From Flavobacteriaceae bacterium CG2_30_34_30 (lineage in GTDB: Bacteria; Bacteroidota; Bacteroidia; Flavobacteriales; Flavobacteriaceae): DNA of 37,059 nucleotides. Below are positions 1 to 7,732 of the stretch, piece after piece (the stretch's first letter is position 1; each line of letters begins with the position of its first letter). The stretch is from the NCBI GenBank assembly GCA_001873105.1, contig MNYN01000046.1, positions 1 to 37,059 on the forward strand, given 5' to 3'. The translations under genes were made by a program, and so were the position numbers. Below the pieces are notes generated by a model. It ran no database searches, was not told the origin of the DNA, and worked only from the letters and a program-made list of their open reading frames with translations.

Positions 1-465
1 TCTAACTTCAATACTTTTTAACCGCTGATTGATCCACTGTTTACTATACCCTTTTTTAAGATAGGTTTCCATCAACCGGTCAAAACCCAATTCAGGATCT
101 TCAATTTCATCGATTCTTTCCTGCCCTACTTTTGCCAACCACAATTTTATAGGTTCTGCTTTTTTGGAAGGTACAGATTGTATGAGCCGGAATAATTGTT
201 CCGTATCAGCAACATCAGTCACTCTCATCTTACCATCCTGAGCTTTTAATTTCAACTGGTTACAATTTGTAACCGTTTCATTTCCCTCCTTCAGAAGCCT
301 ACTTTTCAGTACTTTCCAATAGTTTCTTGCGCCTTGATGTGAGTTCTGTTCCGTTAAAATAGAAATAACATCGATAACTGAAAAATACCATTTTTCATCA
401 GCATCGTCCCAAACGGAACGAACCTGCTTTTGCTCAAAGAGTTTTATGCTTTCTTTTTTGGTCAA
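1..465 (-). CDS. Bro-N / prophage antirepressor-like protein (partial, C-terminus beyond left edge)
   Basis: I translated this frame by hand. It stays open from a TTG codon at 465 to the window edge, giving 155 residues. The N-terminus reads TKKESIKLFEQKQVRSVWDD, followed by DEKWYFSVIDVISILTE and later GARNYWKVLKSRLLKEGNE. This is the pattern of Bro-N (phage antirepressor) proteins widespread in Bacteroidota chromosomes, where they usually stand outside prophages. An in-frame TAA lies about seven codons upstream and there is no ATG in between, so TTG is the best start. No ribosome binding site is visible, as expected in this phylum. It lies 50 bp downstream of speB on the same strand and is probably a separate unit. 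Its target and role are unknown. The family call is fairly sure; the function is not. Confidence 0.72.
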   Translation of the reverse strand, partial: MTKKESIKLFEQKQVRSVWDDADEKWYFSVIDVISILTEQNSHQGARNYWKVLKSRLLKEGNETVTNCNQLKLKAQDGKMRVTDVADTEQLFRLIQSVPSKKAEPIKLWLAKVGQERIDEIEDPELGFDRLMETYLKKGYSKQWINQRLKSIEVR

Positions 466-514
466 CGGTAAAATTGTGTTTTAAACTTGACAATGAATGG
501 ATTAACTTAAAATA

Positions 515-1399
515 TTAATCTTCATCATCATCGTTGTTCTTTCTGTTTTCATATTTAAATTTGTAACTCAACATTTTGTAATACAATTTTGCAGCAAGAA
601 AATCAGACGATTTGTCTATACTATTTGGGCAAAGCTCCACAATGTCAAAACCCACCACATTTTTCTTTTTAAACATTTCTTTTAAAAAATCCAATGTTTC
701 ATACCAAAGTAACCCGCCTGGTTCAGGTGTTCCGGTGGAAGGCAAAATGGAAGGATCGAATGCATCTAAATCGATGGTTATAAAAACGTTAGAAGTCATT
801 TGTCCTATTGCATCCTCCACCCAAGCTTCATCATGAACCATATCGTGAGCAAAATAGGTTTGGTTTTCATCCATATATTCCAATTCAGAAATATCCATAG
901 ATCGAATTCCCACTTGTATTAGGTTAGCGTGTTGACTAGCCTCGTGAACGGCACAAGCATGGTTACAGGCAGAGCCATCATATTCAGGGCGTAAATCGGC
1001 ATGAGCATCAATTTGCACTACTGTGAGGTCTTCAAAACACTCATTAAATGCTCTGATAGTTCCGATAGACACAGAATGTTCACCACCAAAAATGGTAACA
1101 AATTTTTCTTGTTGGATGTAACTTTTTGTAGTTTTATGAACCACATCAACCATTTTCTCCGGCGAGGAGTTTTCGGTTACAGGTGGTGCTAAATAAATAC
1201 CTTTTCTGTACACTTCGGTACGTGTCTCGATATCATAAAGTTCCATGTTTTCTGAAGCGTGTAAAAATGCTTCCGGGCCCTTATCGGCTCCCTTTTGCCA
1301 GCTACTTGTTCCATCATAAGGAACTGTAATTAACACAATTTTTGCGTCGTCTAAGCGTGCGTGCTTGTCCGGGATTCCGGCATAATTTTTTTTAGTCAT
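515..1399 (-). CDS. speB: Agmatinase (arginase/ureohydrolase family)
   Basis: A 294-residue ureohydrolase that would hydrolyse agmatine to putrescine and urea in the cytoplasm. All the binuclear manganese ligands are visible: GGEHS at residues 105-109, DAHAD at 131-135 and the ITIDLDAFDPS segment near 207-217 with D210 and D212. The length is normal for bacterial agmatinase. Its start overlaps the end of the arginine decarboxylase gene by 8 bp, so the two are cotranscribed and translationally coupled. That coupling is the main reason to prefer agmatinase over arginase, because the upstream enzyme makes agmatine. The tail ends in an acidic run (NNDDDDED) that I do not expect to be catalytic. 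Confidence 0.9.
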   Translation of the reverse strand: MTKKNYAGIPDKHARLDDAKIVLITVPYDGTSSWQKGADKGPEAFLHASENMELYDIETRTEVYRKGIYLAPPVTENSSPEKMVDVVHKTTKSYIQQEKFVTIFGGEHSVSIGTIRAFNECFEDLTVVQIDAHADLRPEYDGSACNHACAVHEASQHANLIQVGIRSMDISELEYMDENQTYFAHDMVHDEAWVEDAIGQMTSNVFITIDLDAFDPSILPSTGTPEPGGLLWYETLDFLKEMFKKKNVVGFDIVELCPNSIDKSSDFLAAKLYYKMLSYKFKYENRKNNDDDED

Positions 1400-2789
1400 T
1401 GTATCCTAAAATTTTAAGTAAGTCTTCACTTTTTTGTTGTTCACTAAATACTTTTGTGATGAGGTTACCCTCTTCATCTTTATCAATTAATAAATGTTTT
1501 GGCGATGGTATTAAACAGTGTTGTAAGCCTCCAAAACCACCTATAGTTTCTTGATAAGCTCCTGTATTAAAAAAGCCAATATACAAAGGTTTTTCCTTTT
1601 TATACTTCGGAAGATAAATTCCGTTCATATGTTGTTCGCTATTGTAGTAATCATCGCTGTCGCAGGTTAAGCCACCTAGGAGCACTCGCTCATATTCATC
1701 ATTCCAACGATTTACTGCAAGCATCACAAAACGCTTATTGATTGCCCAAGTATCCGGAAGTGTTGTAATGAATGAGGAATTAATCATGTTCCACTTTTCA
1801 CGATCATTTTGTTGTTTTTGATAGAGAACTTCATAAACTGCACCGCCGCTTTCTCCAACCGTAAAACTGCCAAATTCAGTAAATATGTTGGGTACAGGCA
1901 CCTCTTCTGCTTCGCAAACTAATTTTATTTGATGGATAATTTCATTCACCATATATTGGTAATCAAAATCAAATGCCAAGCTATTTTTAATAGGAAATCC
2001 GCCACCAATATTCAAGCTATCTAAAGTGGGGCAAACATTTTTAAGCTGAACATAAACCTGCATACATTTTAACAATTCATTCCAGTAATAAGCGGTATCA
2101 CGAATGCCGGTATTGATGAAAAAATGCAGCATTTTAAGTTGCACTTTTTTATTGTCTTTTATTTGGCGGTTGTAAAAAGGTAGAATATTTTTGTATCCTA
2201 TACCCAAACGGGAGGTATAAAATTCAAATTTTGGTTCTTCTTCTGAGGCTATACGAATGCCTATTTTGTATTTTCCTTTTATTTGTTCGTTTAATAAGCC
2301 TATTTCTTCAAAGTTATCAATAATGGGAATACAATTTTTATGGCCACTGTTGATAAGGTTTGCTATATTTGAAATGTATTGATCTCTTTTAAACCCATTG
2401 CAAATTACATAGGTTTTATGGTCAATTTTACCATCTTCCTTCAGTTTGTTTACAATATCAATATCAAATGCTGAAGAGGTTTCAATATGTATGTCGTTTT
2501 TCAATGCCTCATGAAGTACATGTTCAAAATGCGAGCTTTTGGTGCAATAGCAATAATTGTATTTTCCTTTGTATTTACTTTTTTTGATGGCATCATGAAA
2601 CCACCCTTTTGCTCTTTTTATGTTATCTGAAATTTTTGGTAAGTAGGTAAACTTTAGTGGCGCTCCATATTCTTCCACCAAACCCATTAAGTCTATATCG
2701 TGAAAGCGAAGTTCATTGTCCTTTAAAGTAAATTCTTCCTGAGGGAAGTAAAAAGTTTGATCAATAAGGTCTATATATCTGGTTTTCAT
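1392..2789 (-). CDS. speA: Arginine decarboxylase, short fold-III PLP type
   Basis: A 465-residue PLP enzyme of the alanine-racemase/ornithine-decarboxylase fold, called arginine decarboxylase in Flavobacteriia. It would convert arginine to agmatine for the overlapping agmatinase. Visible features are the probable PLP lysine K84 in YCYCTKSSHFE, the glycine loop SLNIGGGFP at 259-266, TEFGSFTVGESGG at 304-316 and the catalytic-type cysteine in LTCDSDDYY (C376). It is much shorter than the roughly 650-residue enterobacterial SpeA and lacks the extra domain of that enzyme. I see no convincing promoter in the 369 bp upstream. Substrate is inferred from family and operon context; a carboxynorspermidine- or diaminopimelate-type decarboxylase is less likely given speB. 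Confidence 0.85.
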   Translation of the reverse strand: MKTRYIDLIDQTFYFPQEEFTLKDNELRFHDIDLMGLVEEYGAPLKFTYLPKISDNIKRAKGWFHDAIKKSKYKGKYNYCYCTKSSHFEHVLHEALKNDIHIETSSAFDIDIVNKLKEDGKIDHKTYVICNGFKRDQYISNIANLINSGHKNCIPIIDNFEEIGLLNEQIKGKYKIGIRIASEEEPKFEFYTSRLGIGYKNILPFYNRQIKDNKKVQLKMLHFFINTGIRDTAYYWNELLKCMQVYVQLKNVCPTLDSLNIGGGFPIKNSLAFDFDYQYMVNEIIHQIKLVCEAEEVPVPNIFTEFGSFTVGESGGAVYEVLYQKQQNDREKWNMINSSFITTLPDTWAINKRFVMLAVNRWNDEYERVLLGGLTCDSDDYYNSEQHMNGIYLPKYKKEKPLYIGFFNTGAYQETIGGFGGLQHCLIPSPKHLLIDKDEEGNLITKVFSEQQKSEDLLKILGYND

Positions 2790-3158
2790 TAAGTTTTTTA
2801 AATTTTGTATGCATTAAGAAAAGTTAGGCAACGAAAAACGTGTTCGTGGCAATGTACAAAATCAGAAGATACTATCAAATTCGAATGGGAGTTGAAATAG
2901 TGAATACCCGCAAAGCTAATGTCGGAATAAAGGAAGGAGTTTGTTTTAAAATCCGGTGATTTTTTTTTAAAATTGCTTTTGAAAATAACTCCTTGTAATT
3001 CAAAAGCCCAGACTTGTGAAAAAATTTCATAAGGCAAAAAATTATGCTACTTGTTAGGTGTATAAAATTCAACATAGCACAATGCAAATGAAATCAAAAA
3101 AATTGAATTTCAAAATAGTATGACTAAAAAATTCAAGTTTATTTTTTGACAAAATAGG
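2790..3158. other. Intergenic stretch without a supported gene
   Basis: These 369 bp separate speA from the pseudouridine synthase, both on the minus strand. Two short minus-strand frames are open here (2798-3037 and 2875-3087), but their translations look like no protein family, overlap each other and have no promoter. A CAAAGCTA at 2911-2918 reads TAGCTTTG on the minus strand and could be a -7 box for a roughly 120-nt speA leader, but no -33 box accompanies it. I see no riboswitch fold that I can name. Confidence 0.4.
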
Positions 3159-4004
3159 TTACAACATCATCAAGTTATTCAACTCTTGTTTTGTGAGATG
3201 TTTCCAATTGCCACGAGGTAAATCTTTTTTTGTTAGTCCGGCAAAAACCACACGATCCAGTTTGATAATATCATACCCAAGATGGGTAAATATTTTTCTC
3301 ACAATATTGTTTTTATTGCTATGCAATTGAATGCCTATTTCACTTTTAGGGGCGTTTTCAACATAAGAAACCTCATCAACACGTATTTTATTTCCTTCAA
3401 TATTTATTCCTTCTTGAATTTTTAAGAAATCTTCATACTTGAGATTTTTATCTAAAGTAACTTGAAATATTTTTCTTATTAAAAGGCTGGAGTTGGTTAG
3501 TTTTTTTATCATATCGCCATCGTTGGTAAACAATAAAAGCCCTGAGGTATTTCGGTCTAATCTGCCTACGGGTAATAAATTGTATTTTGAAGCATTTTCC
3601 ACCAGCGCCAAGGCCGATTTATCTTCTGCTCCTTCTTTTGCGGTAGTGCTAAATCCTTTGGGTTTATTGAGCAATACATACTGTTTCTCTTCCGGATTTA
3701 TTCGTCTTCCGTCAAACTTAACCTCATCGGAAAGTTTCACTTTATATCCCATTTCATTTACTACCTTACCGTTTACTTGTACTGCTCCTGTAGCAATGTA
3801 CAAATCAGCCTCACGGCGAGAGCACATGCCGGAGTTAGCTATGTATTTGTTTAAACGTATAGTATCCGGATTGCTGTTAGGTTTCGGTTGCTTGGTCCCG
3901 AATGGTCGGGGTGGTTTATTGGTAAACGATTTTTTAAAAGGAATGCTTTTTTCTCTAGATTTTCCTTCTCTTTTACCTGATTTTTTATCGTTTTCTTTCG
4001 CCAT
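3159..4004 (-). CDS. rRNA pseudouridine synthase, RsuA/RluB family
   Basis: A 281-residue enzyme that isomerises a specific rRNA uridine to pseudouridine. Residues 1-46 form a lysine/arginine/proline-rich disordered tail. An S4 RNA-binding domain follows (LNKYIANSGMCSRREAD at 51-67). The catalytic domain carries the family signature LLPVGRLDRNTSGLLLFTND at 143-162 with catalytic aspartate D150. The basic tail is common in Bacteroidota members. A TACCTTTG box (CAAAGGTA at 4022-4029) lies 17 bp upstream of the ATG. The next gene upstream, the UbiA prenyltransferase, ends 48 bp away on the same strand. Which uridine is modified cannot be told from sequence alone. Confidence 0.9.
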   Translation of the reverse strand: MAKENDKKSGKREGKSREKSIPFKKSFTNKPPRPFGTKQPKPNSNPDTIRLNKYIANSGMCSRREADLYIATGAVQVNGKVVNEMGYKVKLSDEVKFDGRRINPEEKQYVLLNKPKGFSTTAKEGAEDKSALALVENASKYNLLPVGRLDRNTSGLLLFTNDGDMIKKLTNSSLLIRKIFQVTLDKNLKYEDFLKIQEGINIEGNKIRVDEVSYVENAPKSEIGIQLHSNKNNIVRKIFTHLGYDIIKLDRVVFAGLTKKDLPRGNWKHLTKQELNNLMML

Positions 4005-4021
4005 CGTTACAAAAATTTTTG

Positions 4022-4029
4022 CAAAGGTA
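4022..4029 (-). promoter_or_regulatory. Putative -7 promoter box TACCTTTG
   Basis: GCAAAGGTA on the plus strand reads TACCTTTGC on the minus strand, matching the Bacteroidota -7 consensus TAnnTTTG. It lies 17 bp before the pseudouridine synthase ATG. I find no TTTG at the -33 position. Confidence 0.45.
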
Positions 4030-4052
4030 GTTTATTTTAAAATGGTTTTTAC

Positions 4053-4964
4053 TTATAAAATTCTGCGTAAAAGAAAATCGACATCGATAAGTATGATACT
4101 AAAAACCCCTAGAACAATAATGAGTTTAAGGATGTTGTGCAGAATAATGTAATGCAACTTTTGCGAAGACATCCAGAGGTAAAAAAGGAAAATCACCAGC
4201 AAAAGTAAACTTCCATAAAAAAAGAAATTCATATACCCTATTTCAAACTTGTTGATTAACAAAAATGTGGGTATCAGGGTGAGTACACTCAAAAAAGTAA
4301 GGATGAATTTTGACGTTTTTTCGCCATATACAACTGGTATGGTTTGATAGCCTAGTGTAAAATCGCCCTTGATGTTTTCTAGGTCTTTTACCAATTCGCG
4401 CATGGAAATAATCAAAAACAAAAAGGTGGCATGCACAAAAATGACCAATGCAAAATTCTTGTAGTAAATAAACACCGCAAAAAATGGAATAATGGCTAAA
4501 ATAGAAGCGGTTAAATTGCCAATAAACGGGTACTTTTTTAATTTATGTGAATACAACCAGATAAAGAAAATATATACTGAAAAGAAAAGAACTGCCCGGA
4601 AGGAAATATAACTTGCTAAAATTACCGACAGAAAATTCAACACAAAATAGACCGATAGCTTGGTATTCTGACTGATAAAACTGTCTAGATAGGTTTTTGT
4701 GGGGCGATTGATCAAATCTTTTTCGGCATCGTAAAAATTGTTGATTATGTAGCCGCTGGCAATAACCAAGGAAGATGCAAGAACAATAACAAATAGATTT
4801 GGATCTAAAACAACCTCTAAAAGTGATTTTTCTGGAGCAAGAATGTAAATGGAAGTAAGATATTGCGCAATGACAATGATAAGGATGTTATAGCCCCTAA
4901 CAACAGAAATAAGGCTCAAGAACTTGAGTAGGAATATCTTTTGTTTGTGGCTGATGAGAGACAT
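4053..4964 (-). CDS. UbiA-family prenyltransferase (geranylgeranylglycerol-phosphate geranylgeranyltransferase-like)
   Basis: A 303-residue integral membrane protein with about eight or nine hydrophobic segments. It has both aspartate motifs of UbiA enzymes: NNFYDAEKDLINRP at 75-88 (D79, D83) and DLENIKGDF at 194-202 (D194, D201). These bind the prenyl diphosphate through magnesium. Flavobacterial homologues next to mevalonate genes are usually annotated as geranylgeranylglycerol-phosphate geranylgeranyltransferase-like; the true acceptor is unproven. It lies in the same direction as mvk and mvaD, which supply isoprenoid precursors, but a divergent lipoprotein gene now separates them. A tandem heptamer array begins one base upstream of the ATG. 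Confidence 0.82.
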   Translation of the reverse strand: MSLISHKQKIFLLKFLSLISVVRGYNILIIVIAQYLTSIYILAPEKSLLEVVLDPNLFVIVLASSLVIASGYIINNFYDAEKDLINRPTKTYLDSFISQNTKLSVYFVLNFLSVILASYISFRAVLFFSVYIFFIWLYSHKLKKYPFIGNLTASILAIIPFFAVFIYYKNFALVIFVHATFLFLIISMRELVKDLENIKGDFTLGYQTIPVVYGEKTSKFILTFLSVLTLIPTFLLINKFEIGYMNFFFYGSLLLLVIFLFYLWMSSQKLHYIILHNILKLIIVLGVFSIILIDVDFLLRRIL

Positions 4965-4965
4965 C

Positions 4966-5021
4966 GGATTTTAGATATTGGATTTTAGAGGTTAGATTTG
5001 AGATTTGAGATTTGAGATTTG
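4966..5021. repeat. Heptamer tandem repeat array (AGATTTG)n
   Basis: Four perfect copies of AGATTTG run from 4994 to 5021. Immediately before them GGATTTTAGA occurs twice (4966-4975 and 4980-4989), spaced 14 bp apart, which looks like a degenerate extension with the same seven-base period. The array starts one base from the UbiA start codon, so it would form that gene's 5' leader. Confidence 0.85.
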
Positions 5022-5179
5022 TTCAAAGGTAATAATTTGTTATGGTATTATTTTCAAGTTATTAAAATAGAAAATGTTTTATTTGTATATTACACATATG
5101 CAAAATAGTATTATTATTATTTATTAAATTAACTCGATTAAATTAATCCAGATACAACAACTATTTAAAAATAAATATT

Positions 5180-5608
5180 ATGAATATGAAGACCATATTC
5201 TATACATATATCACTACATTATTTTTATTTCTAAGTTGTACTAAATCAGAGAAAATACAAACGCAAGAAATCCCTTTATTTGGTACTTGGCAATTAATTG
5301 AAGTTTATGAAGCATATAGTGAGAATCCGAATGGAAATTGGTATGCTGTGGATGATGGCCATTTTTATACTTTTCAGGATGACGGTACAATGATTAGCAA
5401 TCGTTTCAATTGCTCATACGGTATCTATGAAATCGAAATGAACGAAAATATAGAACAAAGAAGAATTACCATTTCTTTTAATTGTGAAAACAGTCAACAT
5501 CAAGGTAACCTGAGAATGCCTTTTTTTGAAGAGTATTTAATTTTAATCGACGAAATAAGTTGTGATGAAGGATGTGCCGAAAAATATGTTAAAATTTCTA
5601 ATGAATGA
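5180..5608 (+). CDS. Lipocalin-like lipoprotein, hypothetical
   Basis: A 142-residue predicted lipoprotein. The N-terminus is a short hydrophobic signal ending in the lipobox LFLSC with lipidated C20. The mature part has a GTWQLIEV strand at 35-42 and alternating beta segments with several cysteines, the look of the lipocalin-like families common in Bacteroidota. No partner or substrate is evident. It is the only plus-strand gene in a minus-strand mevalonate block and its stop lies 3 bp from the mevalonate kinase stop. The upstream 130 bp are very AT-rich. Family assignment is by general pattern only. Confidence 0.6.
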   Translation: MNMKTIFYTYITTLFLFLSCTKSEKIQTQEIPLFGTWQLIEVYEAYSENPNGNWYAVDDGHFYTFQDDGTMISNRFNCSYGIYEIEMNENIEQRRITISFNCENSQHQGNLRMPFFEEYLILIDEISCDEGCAEKYVKISNE

Positions 5609-5611
5609 GAA

Positions 5612-6550
5612 TCAAAAACTATATACCACTTCCAACCTATAATTTTTCAAAGCTTTTTGGGCTTTTTCAAAATCTTCAGTGAAGCCCAGAATGTAGCCGC
5701 CGCCACCGCTACCGCATAGTTTTAAATAATAGGCATTGGTGTCAATTCCCTTTTTCCAAAGTTTATGAAATTGAACAGGAATCATCGGCTTAAAATTATC
5801 TAGCACTACATTGGACAATTGCTTGATATTGGAAAATAACGATTTTATATCTCCTGTAAGAAAATCATCTACACAAGCATCGGTATGTTTTACAAACTGG
5901 TCTTTCAACATTTTGCGAAAACCTTCTTGCTTCATGTTCTCCATAAAAATATGCACCATGGGGGCTGTTTCACCCACTACACCGCTATCTAATAAAAACA
6001 CAGCTCCTTTGCCACTTTTTAATTGGGAAGGAATTCCTGCGGTTTCAATATGTTCTTGTGAATTAATTAAAATGGGCAAACTCAAATAACTATTTAATGG
6101 ATCTAAACCAGAGGATGTCCCGTGAAAAAAAGACTCCATAACTCCAAATACCTTTTTAAGTTTTAGTAATTTTTCTCGGGTAAGGTTTTCGAGGACAGTA
6201 ATCTTGTTATTGGCGTATTTATCATAAATAGCGGCCACTAAAGCACCACTACTTCCCACACCATAGCCTTGCGGAATGCTGGAGTCAAAATACAACCCGG
6301 CTGCTATATCTGCGTGTAATGCCTTGAAGTCAAAGGAAACCAATACTGCATTTTCTTTATCTAAATTTTGCAGATATTCAGCAAATCGTTTTAAACTTTG
6401 ATTGGATTTGTGTGTAGCAAAGGTATGTTCTTTATCGATTTTAAGGGCTCCATTATAAAAATTATACGGAATCGATAATCCTTTAGAATCCTTGATGATT
6501 CCATACTCGCCAAAGAGTAAAATTTTAGAGTAAAAAAGGGGTCCTCTCAT
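5612..6550 (-). CDS. mvk: Mevalonate kinase (GHMP superfamily)
   Basis: A 312-residue cytoplasmic GHMP kinase that would phosphorylate mevalonate to 5-phosphomevalonate. Motif 1 is KILLFGEYGII at 9-19, the ATP-binding motif 2 is PQGYGVGSSGALVAA at 93-107, FFHGTSSGLDP at 141-151 carries the probable catalytic aspartate D150, and motif 3 KLCGSGGGGYILGF lies near the C-terminus. The diphosphomevalonate decarboxylase gene is 17 bp upstream on the same strand, so both act in the mevalonate route to isopentenyl diphosphate. No phosphomevalonate kinase gene is present in this window. The family call is sure; mevalonate kinase rather than another GHMP kinase rests on the neighbour. Confidence 0.87.
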   Translation of the reverse strand: MRGPLFYSKILLFGEYGIIKDSKGLSIPYNFYNGALKIDKEHTFATHKSNQSLKRFAEYLQNLDKENAVLVSFDFKALHADIAAGLYFDSSIPQGYGVGSSGALVAAIYDKYANNKITVLENLTREKLLKLKKVFGVMESFFHGTSSGLDPLNSYLSLPILINSQEHIETAGIPSQLKSGKGAVFLLDSGVVGETAPMVHIFMENMKQEGFRKMLKDQFVKHTDACVDDFLTGDIKSLFSNIKQLSNVVLDNFKPMIPVQFHKLWKKGIDTNAYYLKLCGSGGGGYILGFTEDFEKAQKALKNYRLEVVYSF

Positions 6551-6567
6551 TTTTGAATTTAGCTGGT

Positions 6568-7650
6568 TTAAATATACACTTTTTTTGCGCCTTTGCCAAC
6601 AAGGTCACAAATATACTTACTGTTTTGACAATATGCAACTAACTCCTTCTTAATGAAGTCATAAACTTGCTTTTTTTCCAGTTCCGGATACAACACATGC
6701 ACATTTGCACCTGCATCTAGTGTGAAACAGACCTTGCTTCCCGTTTTTTTTCTATACTCCCAGATACGATTAATGATTTCCAATGTATTAGGTTTCATTA
6801 AAATAAAATAAGGCATTGAGGTCATCATCATGGCGTGCAGCGAAAGGGCTTCACTTTCTACAATTTCAATAAAACCATCTAGGTTTCCGGATTTTAAAAT
6901 TGGAATTAATTTTTCCAAATTGGTGTTTGCTTGTGCAAAACGTTCTTCTGCAAAAGGATGGTTGTGCATTAAATCGTGACCCACAGTGCTCGAAACTTGC
7001 TTTTCCCCTTGATCCACCAGTAAAATTGTATCCTGATACTTCTTAAAGTTTTTATGTATTTCTAATGGATAGGTAATACCAAAAAGATTAGTGCTGCCTA
7101 TAACTTTTGAATGTTCACCCCAAACCACAAGAGGTCCTTCGATACTACGGCAGGCACTTCCGGAACCCAATCGGGCTAAAAAAGATGCTTTTTGATGAAA
7201 ATATTCTTTGGAAATTTCAGGATTAAATTTTCGTTCCATTTCCATTAAACACAACGCAAGTGCACTCATTCCGCTGGCTGAAGAAGCAATACCACTGCTA
7301 TGAGGAAAACTATTAAAAGTTTCTATTTTAAAGGAATATTCTTTTAAAAAAAGCAAATAATTTTCTATGCGTTGAAAGAATTTTAAAATTTTTGGTTCAA
7401 ATCCTTCTTCTAACTTACCGTCTAGATAAATTTCAAAATCAAAACCAGCTTTAGTTTTTGGTTCATAAAACAATGTCGTTTGGGTGTGGCAGTTTGATAG
7501 GGTAAAACTGATAGACGTGTTTTTTGGCAACTGTTCACCATGCTTTCCCCAGTATTTTACCAAGGCAATATTACTGGGTGATTGCCAGCTTACTTGTCCT
7601 TTTTCAAGGGTATAGGAATAGGGTTTTGAAAGAAAGTTTTGTTCGGTCAT
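6568..7650 (-). CDS. mvaD: Diphosphomevalonate decarboxylase
   Basis: A 360-residue GHMP-fold enzyme that makes isopentenyl diphosphate from mevalonate diphosphate. Diagnostic segments are SPSNIALVKYWGKHGEQLPK at 24-43, FPHSSGIASSASGMSALAL at 115-133, RLGSGSACRSIEGPLVVWGE at 160-179 and DAGANVHVLY at 312-321, whose aspartate is the catalytic base in characterised homologues. It is first in the minus-strand block with mevalonate kinase (17 bp gap). A TATCTTTG box lies 7 bp upstream of the ATG, implying a very short or absent leader. Confidence 0.93.
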   Translation of the reverse strand: MTEQNFLSKPYSYTLEKGQVSWQSPSNIALVKYWGKHGEQLPKNTSISFTLSNCHTQTTLFYEPKTKAGFDFEIYLDGKLEEGFEPKILKFFQRIENYLLFLKEYSFKIETFNSFPHSSGIASSASGMSALALCLMEMERKFNPEISKEYFHQKASFLARLGSGSACRSIEGPLVVWGEHSKVIGSTNLFGITYPLEIHKNFKKYQDTILLVDQGEKQVSSTVGHDLMHNHPFAEERFAQANTNLEKLIPILKSGNLDGFIEIVESEALSLHAMMMTSMPYFILMKPNTLEIINRIWEYRKKTGSKVCFTLDAGANVHVLYPELEKKQVYDFIKKELVAYCQNSKYICDLVGKGAKKVYI

Positions 7651-7657
7651 AGCAAGG

Positions 7658-7665
7658 CAAAGATA
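7658..7665 (-). promoter_or_regulatory. Putative -7 promoter box TATCTTTG for mvaD
   Basis: GCAAAGATA on the plus strand reads TATCTTTGC on the minus strand. It ends 7 bp from the mvaD ATG, so the transcript would be nearly leaderless. The only upstream TTTG is 14 bp away, shorter than the usual 19-bp spacer, so the -33 box is uncertain. Confidence 0.45.
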
Positions 7666-7732
7666 GGTATTTTCATTTCAAAATGATACGTTTATCTACC
7701 GGCAGATATCCAATAGATGTTCTCTTAAATTA

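Noticed and set aside
2880..2893. 14-bp sequence TTCGAATGGGAGTT repeated at 35353-35366
   Set aside because: A pair of 14-bp matches is expected by chance in 37 kb, and the flanks do not match.
2798..3087. Two overlapping minus-strand ORFs of 79 and 70 codons between speA and the pseudouridine synthase
   Set aside because: They overlap in different frames, have phenylalanine- and isoleucine-rich random-looking translations, no promoter and no family resemblance.
3493..4152. 219-codon plus-strand ORF antisense to the pseudouridine synthase
   Set aside because: The opposite strand encodes a complete enzyme with all family motifs; the antisense product looks like nothing and is a shadow frame.
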